NCBI RefSeq assembly: GCF_024972775.1
Contig: NZ_CP092282.1
Location: forward strand, 2,163,001 to 2,227,000
Direction: 5' to 3'
DNA length: 64,000 nt
DNA from: Dehalobacter sp. DCM
GTDB lineage: Bacteria > Bacillota > Desulfitobacteriia > Desulfitobacteriales > Syntrophobotulaceae
The notes beneath the pieces were generated by a model, which was given only the letters and a program-made list of their open reading frames with translations, did no database searches and was not told where the DNA came from. The position numbers and the translations under genes were made by a program. Of the stretch, positions 55,461 through 64,000 are shown piece after piece. How positions within the stretch are numbered: position 1 is the first letter of the stretch; each line of letters starts with the position of its first letter.

Positions 55461-56357
55461 TTAGGTCAGTATATATTTTCCATCAATCCGTGTGATCGCT
55501 CCACCACCGAAAAGTACTCGTTTACTCCCGTTCAAATCAAGTCTTGTTTTTAGTTGTACAATATTATATCTATCCTTTGTTCCATTTTGCTCAATAATTA
55601 AAGATTCTCCATTCCATAAACTATTCTTTAAAAGATAATAGCCAAATGCTGAGTTACCTGAACCTGTCGCAGGATCTTCCAAGTAGCCAAATGTAGGTGC
55701 AAATACCCGTGTCCTAAAATTACATTTTGTGTCATAAGTTTCATTACAAAAAACTTCAATAATATCAATACCGTTCTTGATGCAGAAATTCTTTAAAGTA
55801 TGAAGTTCAGGATTAATCCTCAATATTGAGCTTAACGTATTAATTGGAATTATTAATGTTTCTAAGCCTGCATTTACAATACTTATTTCAAATTTATCAC
55901 TTATATCAGAAATACCAATATTCATTGCTGCTGCAATCTCTTCCTTTTGAATTACTGATGTTCTGAAGTCTGGATTTGGAGCCATAATAAAAACTGCATC
56001 CTTGCTTGAAATCTGGTTTTCCACTACCAACTGTCCCTTATTTGTTATAATACTAATTTCTTTCTGATTTATTAAGCTCCCTGTATTCTTTATAATATCG
56101 TACATTATAGCAATGGTTGCATGCCCACAAAATTCAACCTCTCGCTCTGAAGAGTAGTATTTTAGAGAAAAGGTTGTTTCATTTTCCCTGTAAATATATC
56201 CAACCTCATTTACAAATCCCTTCAACTCTCTTGCTATCCTTTGCATTTCATTTTCATTGATGCTTTCTCTTGAATCCAGATTTATATATCCTGCTGGATT
56301 TCCATCTGATTTTATTGTGGCAAAAGCATCAATTTTCTTAAACTTAAATTCTTTCAT
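55461..56357 (-). CDS. PhzF family isomerase (cassette gene)
   Basis: About 298 residues, a diaminopimelate-epimerase-fold protein of the PhzF/YddE family. KKIDAFATIKSDGNPAGYI at the start, the catalytic glutamate region FVNEVGYI, EFCGHATIA and the C-terminal DPATGSGNSAFGYYLL are conserved. Substrate unknown. AAAGGG lies nine bases before the ATG at 56357, and the longer frame up to 56453 lies over repeat R5. Confidence 0.85.
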   Translation of the reverse strand: MKEFKFKKIDAFATIKSDGNPAGYINLDSRESINENEMQRIARELKGFVNEVGYIYRENETTFSLKYYSSEREVEFCGHATIAIMYDIIKNTGSLINQKEISIITNKGQLVVENQISSKDAVFIMAPNPDFRTSVIQKEEIAAAMNIGISDISDKFEISIVNAGLETLIIPINTLSSILRINPELHTLKNFCIKNGIDIIEVFCNETYDTKCNFRTRVFAPTFGYLEDPATGSGNSAFGYYLLKNSLWNGESLIIEQNGTKDRYNIVQLKTRLDLNGSKRVLFGGGAITRIDGKYILT

Positions 56358-56420
56358 TAAATTAGTCCCTTTCATTACAAAAGTAAAAATATCAAGAATA
56401 AAAAAATCTTCCGTTGTAAT

Positions 56421-56540
56421 CCGGCGCAGGACGCGCCGCCTTTTGCCCCCCATTTCGTAGAACGTTATTTTTCCGAACCAGGTTCGTTTATTCTCTATTT
56501 TTTGGTGGTATTTACGAACATGGTTCGGGGATATTTCCTT
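56421..56540. repeat. Cassette-boundary palindromic repeat R5, next to the integrase relic
   Basis: A hairpin GGCGCAGGACGCGCC (56423-56437), TTTCGTAGAACGTT shared with R2 and R3, then arms CCGAACCAGGTTCGT (56473-56487) and ACGAACATGGTTCGG (56514-56528). It ends at the stop codon of the recombinase remnant. Confidence 0.65.
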
Positions 56541-56800
56541 TAGCTGTTCTCATTGATATCCCCGAAGTTATCTAACGGGCTTCGGATGTTCCTGAGATCT
56601 TTGGTGCAGACATCGTATAAATTTCAGTTGTTTTGGAACTGCTATGCCCAAGCAGTTCTTGGATATAGCGCAGATAGATACCCGATTCAAGCAAATGCGT
56701 GGCAAATGAATGCTGTAAAGAATGGACAGAGACTTTTTTAAATATCTGCACTCATACCGGCGTTTGAAAATTAGATCAGTCTATCTGCATTGATGAAGTC
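56540..56800 (-). pseudogene. Decayed tyrosine recombinase, C-terminal part
   Basis: Reverse-strand reading gives [20 protein letters not shown] and [19 protein letters not shown], the typical end of an XerC/D- or IntI-like recombinase with the His and Tyr positions. A one-base deletion near 56615 then shifts the frame into [14 protein letters not shown], ending at TAA 56540-56542. The catalytic HxLRH reads HSLQH, and the frame is broken again near 56745 before KKVSV. Only the last third survives, so it is inactive. Confidence 0.8.
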
Positions 56801-57558
56801 TCGATTTGTATTTTCATCGATACTGACATAGATCCCCATTTACTGATCATCTCCGCCGAAATATAGTAGTAATACTAATTTTTACCACCATTTCTATTCT
56901 AATGTTTTGTTGTCAATCGGTCAATCTTTTCCATTTGCATAGGAAAACAGCTCTTGTCATTCTTGGCATCTTCGTTCTTTATCATCCTTAATATAAGCGA
57001 AGTTTCAACTTGAAAAGTAATGTTATTCGACAGTAGTACCTTCATAAACAGAAAAAGGTGATCCTTATGTACTAAGAATTACTTTAAAAACTTGCCATTT
57101 ATTATTTCAACCGCGGACGGGGCAGTTTATTTTACACCCATCAGCTGGGGATCCGGGTAGGCCTTATTGTTTTTCCCATCGAGCACTGTCTGGGGTGGCG
57201 GACTTACACAGATGCTCGAGCGAACGTCAAGTGCCAGCAGCGTTGAGCAAGCAGAAATTCGCAGCACTAAGATATGCCAACGGTTTCTGGCCATGGACGG
57301 CCAACTGTCGCTGTGCCATGGATGGCATGGAGCGACAACATTAAGAATGCCCAGAGGTTTTGGCATATTAGCGAGAATTTCTCTCCAAAAAAAGTCACTG
57401 GACTATTTTTGCTGCTAAAACGGGTGAGCGACATGATACATGTATCATGCTGTGTAAGTCTACAAATCCCCAGCACAAAAAGAGACGCCTCAGTTATAAA
57501 GCGTCCTTCTGGGCGAAAGATGTGGTACGGTTCTTTTTTGTTGCCGTATCGCCGGCCT
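56801..57558. other. Gene-poor region with a nested cruciform
   Basis: No credible gene. At 57272-57368 an outer stem ATATGCCAA/TTGGCATAT encloses GGCCATGGACGGCC (57289-57302) and a second stem TGTCGCT/AGCGACA (57306-57337) around GCCATGGATGGC. It belongs to the same hairpin family as the repeats at 4.67, 20.8 and 53.5 kb. ORFs drawn over it are palindrome artefacts. The first 200 bp may hold older remains of the recombinase, but no confident match. Confidence 0.55.
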
Positions 57559-57969
57559 CTATTCAATAGATACAGTCCCAGTTTCGAGGATTTTTTTATC
57601 ACTTTTCAAAATGTGGCTCTCTATCCAGTCAAATACAAAGACCAATAATTCGCGGATGAACTGATCTTGGTTTTCGTCAACTTTATCAAAATCAACACTA
57701 TCAATCTTATCAATGAATTCCATGTGTTCCGCCTTTTGGCTTAAATACAGCGGGTTTTTTGTTTTAAGCATAAATTCTTCTTCCCATTGGAAATGGTACC
57801 GCGTATAGTCTTTGAGCTCGTCAATGATAGCGGCTATTCGGTCATACTTATCTGCCAACAGGTAATTCTCCAATAAATCATAAATTTTGTTCCCAATCGC
57901 AAATAGCTGTTGATGCTGCTGATCAATGGTTTCTTCGCCGATGGCATAGGCTTCTTTCCAATTTAACAT
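57559..57969 (-). CDS. Bacteriohemerythrin
   Basis: A 136-residue four-helix hemerythrin. The di-iron ligands are visible as His in DQQHQQLF, His and Glu in RYHFQWEEEFM, His in KAEHMEFID and His/Asp near the end in ESHILKSD. In anaerobes it binds oxygen or nitric oxide and may protect or deliver it; the exact role here is unknown. Transcribed to the left and alone. Confidence 0.9.
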   Translation of the reverse strand: MLNWKEAYAIGEETIDQQHQQLFAIGNKIYDLLENYLLADKYDRIAAIIDELKDYTRYHFQWEEEFMLKTKNPLYLSQKAEHMEFIDKIDSVDFDKVDENQDQFIRELLVFVFDWIESHILKSDKKILETGTVSIE

Positions 57970-58060
57970 GCTGCCACTCCTCTAAACGTAATATATTATT
58001 TTAATTTATTATAATTATAATTGTATATTAGAATTAAGCAATATGCTTTTAGACAAATAT

Positions 58061-58102
58061 AAAAAAACTGCTGTGCTGCAGTCAATCCACAGCAGTTTTT
58101 TT
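58061..58102. terminator. Bidirectional terminator in a divergent gap
   Basis: AAAAAAACTGCTGTG and CACAGCAGTTTTTTT form a 15-bp perfect stem. It lies between two divergent genes (hemerythrin and DegV), where no transcript should end, so a lost gene, an unseen small RNA or an attenuator is possible. Confidence 0.7.
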
Positions 58103-58217
58103 ACGCAAGTATTTTTTAAAATAGCGTGAGAAGGTTAAAGCGTATCTGCCCTTGACAAATATGATTTTATTAGTAAAAATAACAATTAAAAAGAAATAAC
58201 CGGATGGAGATGAGAGT

Positions 58218-59075
58218 ATGGCTTTTCAAATTGTCGTTGACAGTTCTTCAGATATCCCTAAGGAGCTTGCTGAGAAATTAGGAATCGTCGTTGTACCGAT
58301 GCCGGTAAATATCGATGGCAATACCTATGCAGAAGGGATCGACATATTTCCGGAACAGTTCTATGCCGATTTTAAAAACTATAAAGAGCTGCCCAAGACC
58401 TCACAGCCAAACATTAGTCTTCTCAAAGAAACTTACGAGAAGGTCTTGGCTGACGGCAAGGATATTGTAGCGATTCATCTTTCCTCCGGCTTAAGCTCCA
58501 CCTATCAGACAGCGGTTATGGTCAGAGAGATGTGCAGTGCCCCCGAGAGGATTCATGTCATCGACAGCTTAGGGGCGTCATTCGGATTTGGTTTACTGGC
58601 CATATTGGCTGTTGATATCGTCAAAGAAAAAGACGATTGGACGGATGTCGAAGCAGAAATTCTGAACATCCGCAATAAGATGCGCTATACTTTTACCATT
58701 GATACCCTGGAATATTTAGTTAAAGGCGGGAGACTCAGTAAAACAGCCGGCTTTGTTGCCGGACTTTTGGATGTCAAACCGATCCTGCATATCAACAGCG
58801 AGGGTAAAATTGATGTATTCCAGAAGGTGCGCTCCCGAAAATCAGCCTTAAAGAAATTGATCGATATTATGGAGAAAGAAGCGGTTGATCTGGAAAACCA
58901 GGTTATTGGCATCTCCCATTCCTACTGTCTTGAGGAAGCGAATGCTCTTGCTGAGGAGATTCGACAAACAGTTCCAGTCACGGATATTATCATCAGCGAT
59001 ATAGGCTGCGTTGTTGGTAGTCATGTCGGCCCCGGAACGGTTGCCCTCTTTTTCCAGTCCACTCCCAAAATGTAA
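58218..59075 (+). CDS. DegV family fatty-acid-binding protein
   Basis: A 285-residue DegV protein: VDSSSDIPKELAEKLGI at the N-terminus, HLSSGLSSTYQTA and a C-terminal HVGPGTVALFF. DegV proteins bind fatty acids and in many Firmicutes serve as FakB, which presents the fatty acid to the FakA kinase. No fakA is nearby. It is followed at once by miaB. Confidence 0.9.
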   Translation: MAFQIVVDSSSDIPKELAEKLGIVVVPMPVNIDGNTYAEGIDIFPEQFYADFKNYKELPKTSQPNISLLKETYEKVLADGKDIVAIHLSSGLSSTYQTAVMVREMCSAPERIHVIDSLGASFGFGLLAILAVDIVKEKDDWTDVEAEILNIRNKMRYTFTIDTLEYLVKGGRLSKTAGFVAGLLDVKPILHINSEGKIDVFQKVRSRKSALKKLIDIMEKEAVDLENQVIGISHSYCLEEANALAEEIRQTVPVTDIIISDIGCVVGSHVGPGTVALFFQSTPKM

Positions 59076-59109
59076 GCAAAAACTATGTATGATTAGGACA
59101 GGTTTATCA

Positions 59110-60438
59110 ATGCAAAATAACAACAACACGAAAAAAGTATGTACGATCACTTACGGATGTCAGATGTCCGAGCGCGATGCGGAGACATTGACCACAATAT
59201 CGGAAAGCAAGGGGTTTGTGCGGACGGATCTGCCTGAACTGGCGGATCTCATCATTATTAATACCTGTTGTGTCCGCGAAAGCGCAGAAAATAAAATTAT
59301 GGGCAAAATCGGCCAGTTAAAAAAGCTGAAGGAAAAAAAACCGTCTTTAAAAATCGCCGTTGCCGGCTGCATGGTCCAACAGCCCGGGCTGGTTGAGAAA
59401 TTGCAGAAGAAAGCACCGCATATTGATATATGGACAGGCACGTTTGATCATCATCAATTTGAAAAATTATTGGATTTTGTTGACGAGGGCGGGAAGACGG
59501 CAGTGGTATCCGAAGAAGCCTGCGTGACCACCGAGGTTGCTCCGCTGGCGGAAAAGGGAAAAATGAGGACCAATGTCAATATCATGTATGGCTGCGACAA
59601 TTACTGCGCGTATTGCATTGTACCGTATGTCCGAGGCAGCGAACGCAGCCGCCCGATGGATGTCATCCTGGATGAGATTAAGGTATTGGTTGAGAACGGC
59701 TGCCGCGATGTCACCCTGCTTGGCCAAAATGTTAACTCTTACGGTAAAAAAGATGGTTTTGCGTATGACTTTTCCGATCTGCTGACCGCGATTGATCGCA
59801 TTGACGGTCTTTATCGCATTCGTTTTATGACATCACATCCTAAAGATCTCAGCGACAAGCTGATTGACACGGTCGCCCAAGGCGAACATATTTGCGAACA
59901 TTTCCATCTGCCCTTTCAGGCGGGAAGCAATAATATCCTCAAGACGATGAACAGGGGATATACGCGTGAGTATTATCTGGAACGGATTGATCGTATCCGG
60001 GAAAAAATTCCGGAGGCACGGCTGACCACCGATATCATTGTCGGTTTTCCCGGTGAGACTGAAGAAGACTTTGAACAAACGTTGGATATCGTGGCACGCG
60101 TGCCCTATACTCAGGCGTTTACGTTTATGTTTTCCAAACGATCCGGCACCGTCGGCGCCACACTACCGGACCAGGTGCCGTTGGATACCAAGAAGAGCCG
60201 ACTCCAAAAGCTTATGGGACTGCAGAATACCCGCAGCCTGGAATGGCGGCAAAAAATGCTCCAAGGGCGTTATGAAATACTGGTGGAAGGTCCCAGCAAA
60301 TCCGATCCGGAATTCCTGACAGGCCGAACCCGCGGCAACGAAATCGTCGTGTTTAAAGGTGAGGAAAATCTGATAGGAAAACTGATGACAGTGACGATTA
60401 CTTCGGCCAATTCCTGGACTCTGTTCGGCGAAGCGTAA
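59110..60438 (+). CDS. miaB: tRNA-2-methylthio-N6-dimethylallyladenosine synthase
   Basis: About 442 residues. The three N-terminal cysteines of the MTTase domain are in TYGCQMSERDAE, NTCCVRESAENK and AVAGCMVQQPG; the radical-SAM cluster is CDNYCAYC; a C-terminal TRAM domain ends the protein. It adds the methylthio group to i6A37 of tRNA using two 4Fe-4S clusters. The ATG at 59110 is preferred; upstream starts lie within degV. It is followed by mutS, a common gene order. Confidence 0.95.
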   Translation: MQNNNNTKKVCTITYGCQMSERDAETLTTISESKGFVRTDLPELADLIIINTCCVRESAENKIMGKIGQLKKLKEKKPSLKIAVAGCMVQQPGLVEKLQKKAPHIDIWTGTFDHHQFEKLLDFVDEGGKTAVVSEEACVTTEVAPLAEKGKMRTNVNIMYGCDNYCAYCIVPYVRGSERSRPMDVILDEIKVLVENGCRDVTLLGQNVNSYGKKDGFAYDFSDLLTAIDRIDGLYRIRFMTSHPKDLSDKLIDTVAQGEHICEHFHLPFQAGSNNILKTMNRGYTREYYLERIDRIREKIPEARLTTDIIVGFPGETEEDFEQTLDIVARVPYTQAFTFMFSKRSGTVGATLPDQVPLDTKKSRLQKLMGLQNTRSLEWRQKMLQGRYEILVEGPSKSDPEFLTGRTRGNEIVVFKGEENLIGKLMTVTITSANSWTLFGEA

Positions 60439-60478
60439 ACCAGATCAAAGCGAAGATGAAGTGGGGAAATAGCCAACA

Positions 60479-63031
60479 ATGAATACGCCAATGCTTCAGC
60501 AATATCAGGAAATAAAGAATAGGGTACCTGATGCCATACTTTTTTTCAGGCTGGGAGACTTCTATGAGATGTTTGGCAGTGATGCAGAACTGGCTTCGCC
60601 CATCCTGGAGATCGTTTTAACAGCCCGGGACGCCGGTAAAGGTGAAAAGATAGCCATGTGCGGCGTGCCTTACCATGCCGTGGACAATTATTTGTTGAAG
60701 CTGGTATCTGCCGGATATAAAGTCGCAATCTGCGAGCAAATGGAGGATCCCCAGTCAGTAAAAGGCATCGTTAAGCGGGATATTGTCCGAATCGTGACCC
60801 CGGGGACATTGGACACGATCAGTACCGAATCCAGAAATAATTATCTGGCTTGTGTCTATAAGGACAAAGAATGGGCATTAGCCTATCTCGATATTACCAC
60901 AGGCGATTTTCAAGTCTGTCAGACACCTTCGATTCAGACTATTCAGGCAGAGCTGTACCGGATAGCGCCTTCTGAGGTAATTTTACCGAAAGACTTGGCC
61001 ATGTTGCCCAAGCTATTTGCAGATTTTTATCTGAGTACGGTCGACAAGAACAGCTTTCTGAAAATTTCGGAGCTCATGGACAAATTTCCGGAACAAGCTG
61101 AGCTTATCCAACAGATGCCGGTTGCAGCCAAGGCAGCAAGCGGTCTCTGGCAATATATCCGGGAGAACATCCCGAACTCCCGCCAGGAACATATCCTGCG
61201 GATCAGTGTCAGTCAGAACAGTTCGATCATGGTTCTGGACAAATGGACCAGAAGGAATTTGGAACTCGTAGAATCCCTGAGGACGGGGGATGAAAGAGGC
61301 ACCTTATTCGCTATGCTGAATTTAACAAAAACTGCGTTTGGAGCCAGACTCTTGCGCCATTGGATCCAACAGCCGCTGCTGGAACAAAAGAAAATCAACC
61401 AGCGCCTTTCTTCGGTTGAAGAGTTGACACTGAATACTTTTTTGCGTAAAGACCTGCAAAAAGCGCTGACCGCGGTCTACGACCTGGAACGACTCTTAGG
61501 TAAATTATCTTTGGGCAAAGCTAACCCGAAAGATTTACTCGGCTTGGGCGGTACGTTATCGTGTTTGCCGAAAGTCCGAGCCGCGATTATCGACAATCAT
61601 TCAGAAAAAATGCAAACGTATTTGGAACCGCTTACGGGGTTGGATGCACTGGCCGAAAAACTTCTTGCGGCTATTGATCCGGAAGCACCGTATACCCTTA
61701 AAGACGGTAATATTATTCAGACGGGATATTCTCCCGAAATTGACAGGCTCCGAGGTATCGCCTCGGGGGGGAAAGAATGGATTGCTCGTCTGGAGAACCA
61801 GGAACGCGAACGTACAAAAATCCGATCACTTAAAATCGGATTTAACAAGGTCTTCGGTTATTATATTGAGATTACCAACGCCAATGCCCATCTGATCCCA
61901 GATAACTACCAGCGCAAGCAGACGCTGGCTAATGCTGAAAGATATATTACCCCGGAGCTCAAAGAATATGAGCACCAGGTCCTAACGGCACAAGATAAGC
62001 TGAACGAACTGGAGCTTGCCCTGTTTAATGAATTGCGGGACAACGTTTTATCCTGTTCCCTGGGTATTGTCAATGCCGCCCAATCCCTGGCAGAAATCGA
62101 TGTCTTTACCGCGTTGGCTGAAATCGCTGTTCAATATAGTTACTGTAAACCGGAAATACGAACCGATGGAATCATCCATATTGTCGAAGGCCGGCATCCT
62201 GTGGTAGAAAGGATCAGTGACATATTTGTCCCCAATGATACCTATCTGTCAGGCAGCAAGCACCTGGCGTTGATTACCGGGCCCAACATGGCAGGGAAAT
62301 CGACCTATATGCGTCAGGTTGCGCTGATTGTGCTGATGGCCCAAATCGGCTCATTTGTTCCTGCCCAAAAAGCGCTGATCTCTGTGGTGGATTTCATATT
62401 CACTCGGGTCGGTGCGGCGGATAATCTGGCGGGAGGCCAAAGCACGTTTATGGTTGAAATGAACGAAGTGGCGCACATCCTTGATCACGCAACCACAAAC
62501 AGTTTGGTTATCCTTGATGAAGTCGGCAGAGGGACGGCGACCTTTGACGGACTGAGCTTGGCTTGGGCTATTGCTGAATATATAGTGGAAACACCGGATT
62601 TAAAGGCCAAAACACTATTTGCAACCCATTATCATGAATTAACGGAATTGGAAGAGCGCTATCCTGAAGTATTTAATCTGCATGTCGCGGTCAAAGAGCA
62701 GGGGGACGATGTCGTTTTTCTGCATAAGATCCTGCCGGGCAAAGCCGACAGAAGCTATGGCTTGCATGTTGCCAAGATTGCCGGATTACCGGTATACTTA
62801 CTGAAACGCGCAGCCATGATCCTCAGTGAACTGGAAAACTCACCGACTCAGCGTAAGATCGTCAAGGCGGTAAACGCGAACATGCTGCAGCCTTCTTTAT
62901 TTGAGATGCAGGGATCACATCCGCTGCTCAAAGAAATTGAAGAGCTAGATCTTGACAACCTCTCACCGCGCCAAGCCATGGATTATCTCTATGATCTAAT
63001 AGCGCGCATTAGAGCAACAAAAACGATATAA
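60479..63031 (+). CDS. mutS: DNA mismatch repair protein MutS
   Basis: 850 residues. Mismatch-binding FYEMFGSDA near the N-terminus, connector, lever and clamp domains, and the ATPase with Walker A GPNMAGKSTY, LVILDEVGRGTATFDG and ATHYHEL. It recognises mispaired bases. mutL, often next, is not here: an opposite-strand regulator follows only 7 bp after the stop. The start could also be ATG 60491. Confidence 0.96.
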   Translation: MNTPMLQQYQEIKNRVPDAILFFRLGDFYEMFGSDAELASPILEIVLTARDAGKGEKIAMCGVPYHAVDNYLLKLVSAGYKVAICEQMEDPQSVKGIVKRDIVRIVTPGTLDTISTESRNNYLACVYKDKEWALAYLDITTGDFQVCQTPSIQTIQAELYRIAPSEVILPKDLAMLPKLFADFYLSTVDKNSFLKISELMDKFPEQAELIQQMPVAAKAASGLWQYIRENIPNSRQEHILRISVSQNSSIMVLDKWTRRNLELVESLRTGDERGTLFAMLNLTKTAFGARLLRHWIQQPLLEQKKINQRLSSVEELTLNTFLRKDLQKALTAVYDLERLLGKLSLGKANPKDLLGLGGTLSCLPKVRAAIIDNHSEKMQTYLEPLTGLDALAEKLLAAIDPEAPYTLKDGNIIQTGYSPEIDRLRGIASGGKEWIARLENQERERTKIRSLKIGFNKVFGYYIEITNANAHLIPDNYQRKQTLANAERYITPELKEYEHQVLTAQDKLNELELALFNELRDNVLSCSLGIVNAAQSLAEIDVFTALAEIAVQYSYCKPEIRTDGIIHIVEGRHPVVERISDIFVPNDTYLSGSKHLALITGPNMAGKSTYMRQVALIVLMAQIGSFVPAQKALISVVDFIFTRVGAADNLAGGQSTFMVEMNEVAHILDHATTNSLVILDEVGRGTATFDGLSLAWAIAEYIVETPDLKAKTLFATHYHELTELEERYPEVFNLHVAVKEQGDDVVFLHKILPGKADRSYGLHVAKIAGLPVYLLKRAAMILSELENSPTQRKIVKAVNANMLQPSLFEMQGSHPLLKEIEELDLDNLSPRQAMDYLYDLIARIRATKTI

Positions 63032-63038
63032 GGCAGGA

Positions 63039-63653
63039 TTATTTTACCTTAAGTTTAAAATTGGACCACAAGACGATGATAACCTGCGCCGGGATGCCAA
63101 TGAAGAAAATAAGCCAGATGTCTTCGGCTAGAAACGATACATATACAGCCAATAAAACACTCCAGACCAGTGAAGAGATGATGGCATAATTGATTTTTCC
63201 TTTTCCCCAAATGGAATTAAATACTAGTAAAACAATACACGCAACCGGCAGCGCGTAAATATACACGATCCACGATGGCAAACCCCAGTTGATGGAAAAA
63301 ATATTCAGAATGACAAACAGGATCGTCGCGATCAGAAAGACAAGGGCGACGGACTGCATGGTAACAATAAGACGATTACGTTTCCGGTACAGCGACAGGG
63401 TATCGGGAACGTTATTTATTGTGTGTTCCGACTCCAACAGATAATCTATTGTCACTTGGAATAAATCAGCGATTTCTTTAAGAACAATCACATCGGGAAT
63501 AGATTCCGCGCGTTCCCATTTCGAAACGGCTTTGTCTGAATAGTTTAATTTTTGGGCAAGCTCTGCTTGAGTCCAATTCACTGATTTGCGCAAATCAATG
63601 ATATTTTTGGCAATAACCGGTTTTAAATCATTCAAAATTGAAATCTCCCCCAA
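63039..63653 (-). CDS. XRE-family regulator with C-terminal membrane domain
   Basis: 204 residues. An N-terminal HTH_3 (NWTQAELAQKLNYSDKAVSKWERA) is followed by four hydrophobic helices (about residues 92-200). Such membrane-anchored XRE proteins occur widely in Firmicutes; the signal and target are unknown. Transcribed towards mutS. Confidence 0.85.
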   Translation of the reverse strand: MGEISILNDLKPVIAKNIIDLRKSVNWTQAELAQKLNYSDKAVSKWERAESIPDVIVLKEIADLFQVTIDYLLESEHTINNVPDTLSLYRKRNRLIVTMQSVALVFLIATILFVILNIFSINWGLPSWIVYIYALPVACIVLLVFNSIWGKGKINYAIISSLVWSVLLAVYVSFLAEDIWLIFFIGIPAQVIIVLWSNFKLKVK

Positions 63654-63871
63654 ATTTAACCTTATTCAAAGTATAGTGTATTGATAAGCAAAAAATCAAC
63701 TTGAAAAATGCATAGGATTAAAAGACTCTACCGCTAGTAGAGTTGCCAGGATTTTTCTCTACTGCAACAAAAAAGTAAAGTAGACTGATTAGTTTTATGA
63801 TCAATAGTGACAATTGCAACACATTCTTAGTATTATTAGTATAGGCCAAGTTCAAGAAGGAGAGTGACACC

Positions 63872-64000
63872 ATGAGTTCTTATGTATTAACCTGTTGCTC
63901 AACAGCGGATATGTCCGAAGCGTTTTTTCAAGAAAGATCCATTCCCTATGTCTGTTTTCACTTTAGTTTAGATGGAATACAATATCCGGACGATCTTGGA
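63872..64000 (+). CDS. DegV family protein, N-terminal part (runs off the window)
   Basis: 43 codons starting MSSYVLTCCSTADMSEAFF; this matches the DegV N-terminus, with Thr-Cys-Cys in place of the usual DSS/DST. AGAAGGAGAG precedes the ATG. It is the second DegV in the window; the rest lies beyond 64000. Confidence 0.75.
   Translation, partial: MSSYVLTCCSTADMSEAFFQERSIPYVCFHFSLDGIQYPDDLG

Noticed and set aside
52491-56540. Calling the array a canonical class of integron with attC sites
   Set aside because: Only one repeat has a good GTTRRRY core, spacer lengths are unequal, three of the four gene units are transcribed to the left and one to the right, and no intact integrase or attI was seen. 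Reported as cassette-like only.
57167-57648. Overlapping ORFs in both directions at 57.2-57.6 kb
   Set aside because: They depend on a nested cruciform and overlap each other; no ribosome sites.
1-64000. CRISPR arrays, rRNA or tRNA genes
   Set aside because: No regularly spaced direct repeats with unique spacers and no cloverleaf or rRNA sequence seen by eye.

Overview
The window looks like chromosome from an anaerobic, spore-forming Firmicute of the class Clostridia, most like the Peptococcaceae/Desulfitobacteriaceae. This rests on a SpoVD-type transpeptidase with a C-terminal PASTA domain, a UPF0182 membrane protein, a pyruvate kinase with the extra C-terminal phosphohistidine domain, corrinoid methyltransferases, a sigma-54 activator of the PAS/AAA+/Fis type and strong AGGAGG ribosome sites. 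The genus cannot be settled from the sequence alone. No rRNA, tRNA or CRISPR array was seen.

Layout. 1-5.5 kb: a MerR regulator divergent from an iron alcohol dehydrogenase, a NapH-like ferredoxin membrane protein, an SDR and a TetR regulator. 5.5-27 kb: mostly housekeeping and envelope genes (MMPL exporter, signal peptidase I, RmuC, MscS channel, MFS carrier, UPF0182, thioredoxin reductase, a LysM protein, rhomboid protease, SpoVD-like PBP, three tandem M42 aminopeptidases, LarB). 27.2-45.2 kb: a catabolic island. 45.4-52.1 kb: GAPDH, pyruvate kinase, a DeoR regulator, an FlhG-like ATPase and an M23 endopeptidase. 52.1-57 kb: a cassette-like accessory region in which single genes alternate with long palindromic repeats, ending in a decayed tyrosine recombinase. 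57.5-64 kb: hemerythrin, DegV, MiaB, MutS, an XRE regulator and the start of a second DegV.

The island is the main discovery. Its last two genes encode both subunits of a pyrogallol-phloroglucinol transhydroxylase. The active-site residues I recall for the Pelobacter enzyme (His144, Tyr152, Asp174, Ser175, Trp176, Tyr404) are all present at a constant offset of +125, because the large subunit carries an N-terminal SCP2-like domain not found in the classical enzyme. The genes before it fit the rest of anaerobic phloroglucinol breakdown: an SDR (phloroglucinol reductase), a cyclase-family hydrolase (dihydrophloroglucinol cyclohydrolase), a 3-hydroxyacyl-CoA-dehydrogenase homologue (3-hydroxy-5-oxohexanoate dehydrogenase), a BKACE enzyme (triacetate acetoacetate-lyase), a two-subunit CoA transferase and a thiolase. 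The expected end product is acetyl-CoA. Upstream lie two UroD-type methyltransferases, a corrinoid protein and an NCS2 permease, which suggests O-demethylation of methoxylated phenols feeding pyrogallol into the pathway.

The island appears to be run by the sigma-54 activator at its left edge. Three -24/-12 promoters (GG-N10-GC) precede the first methyltransferase, the corrinoid protein and the CoA transferase, and seven copies of a 16-bp site close to GATACANTWATGWATC lie upstream of them. Two unannotated small ORFs of 48 and 41 codons follow the two methyltransferase genes.
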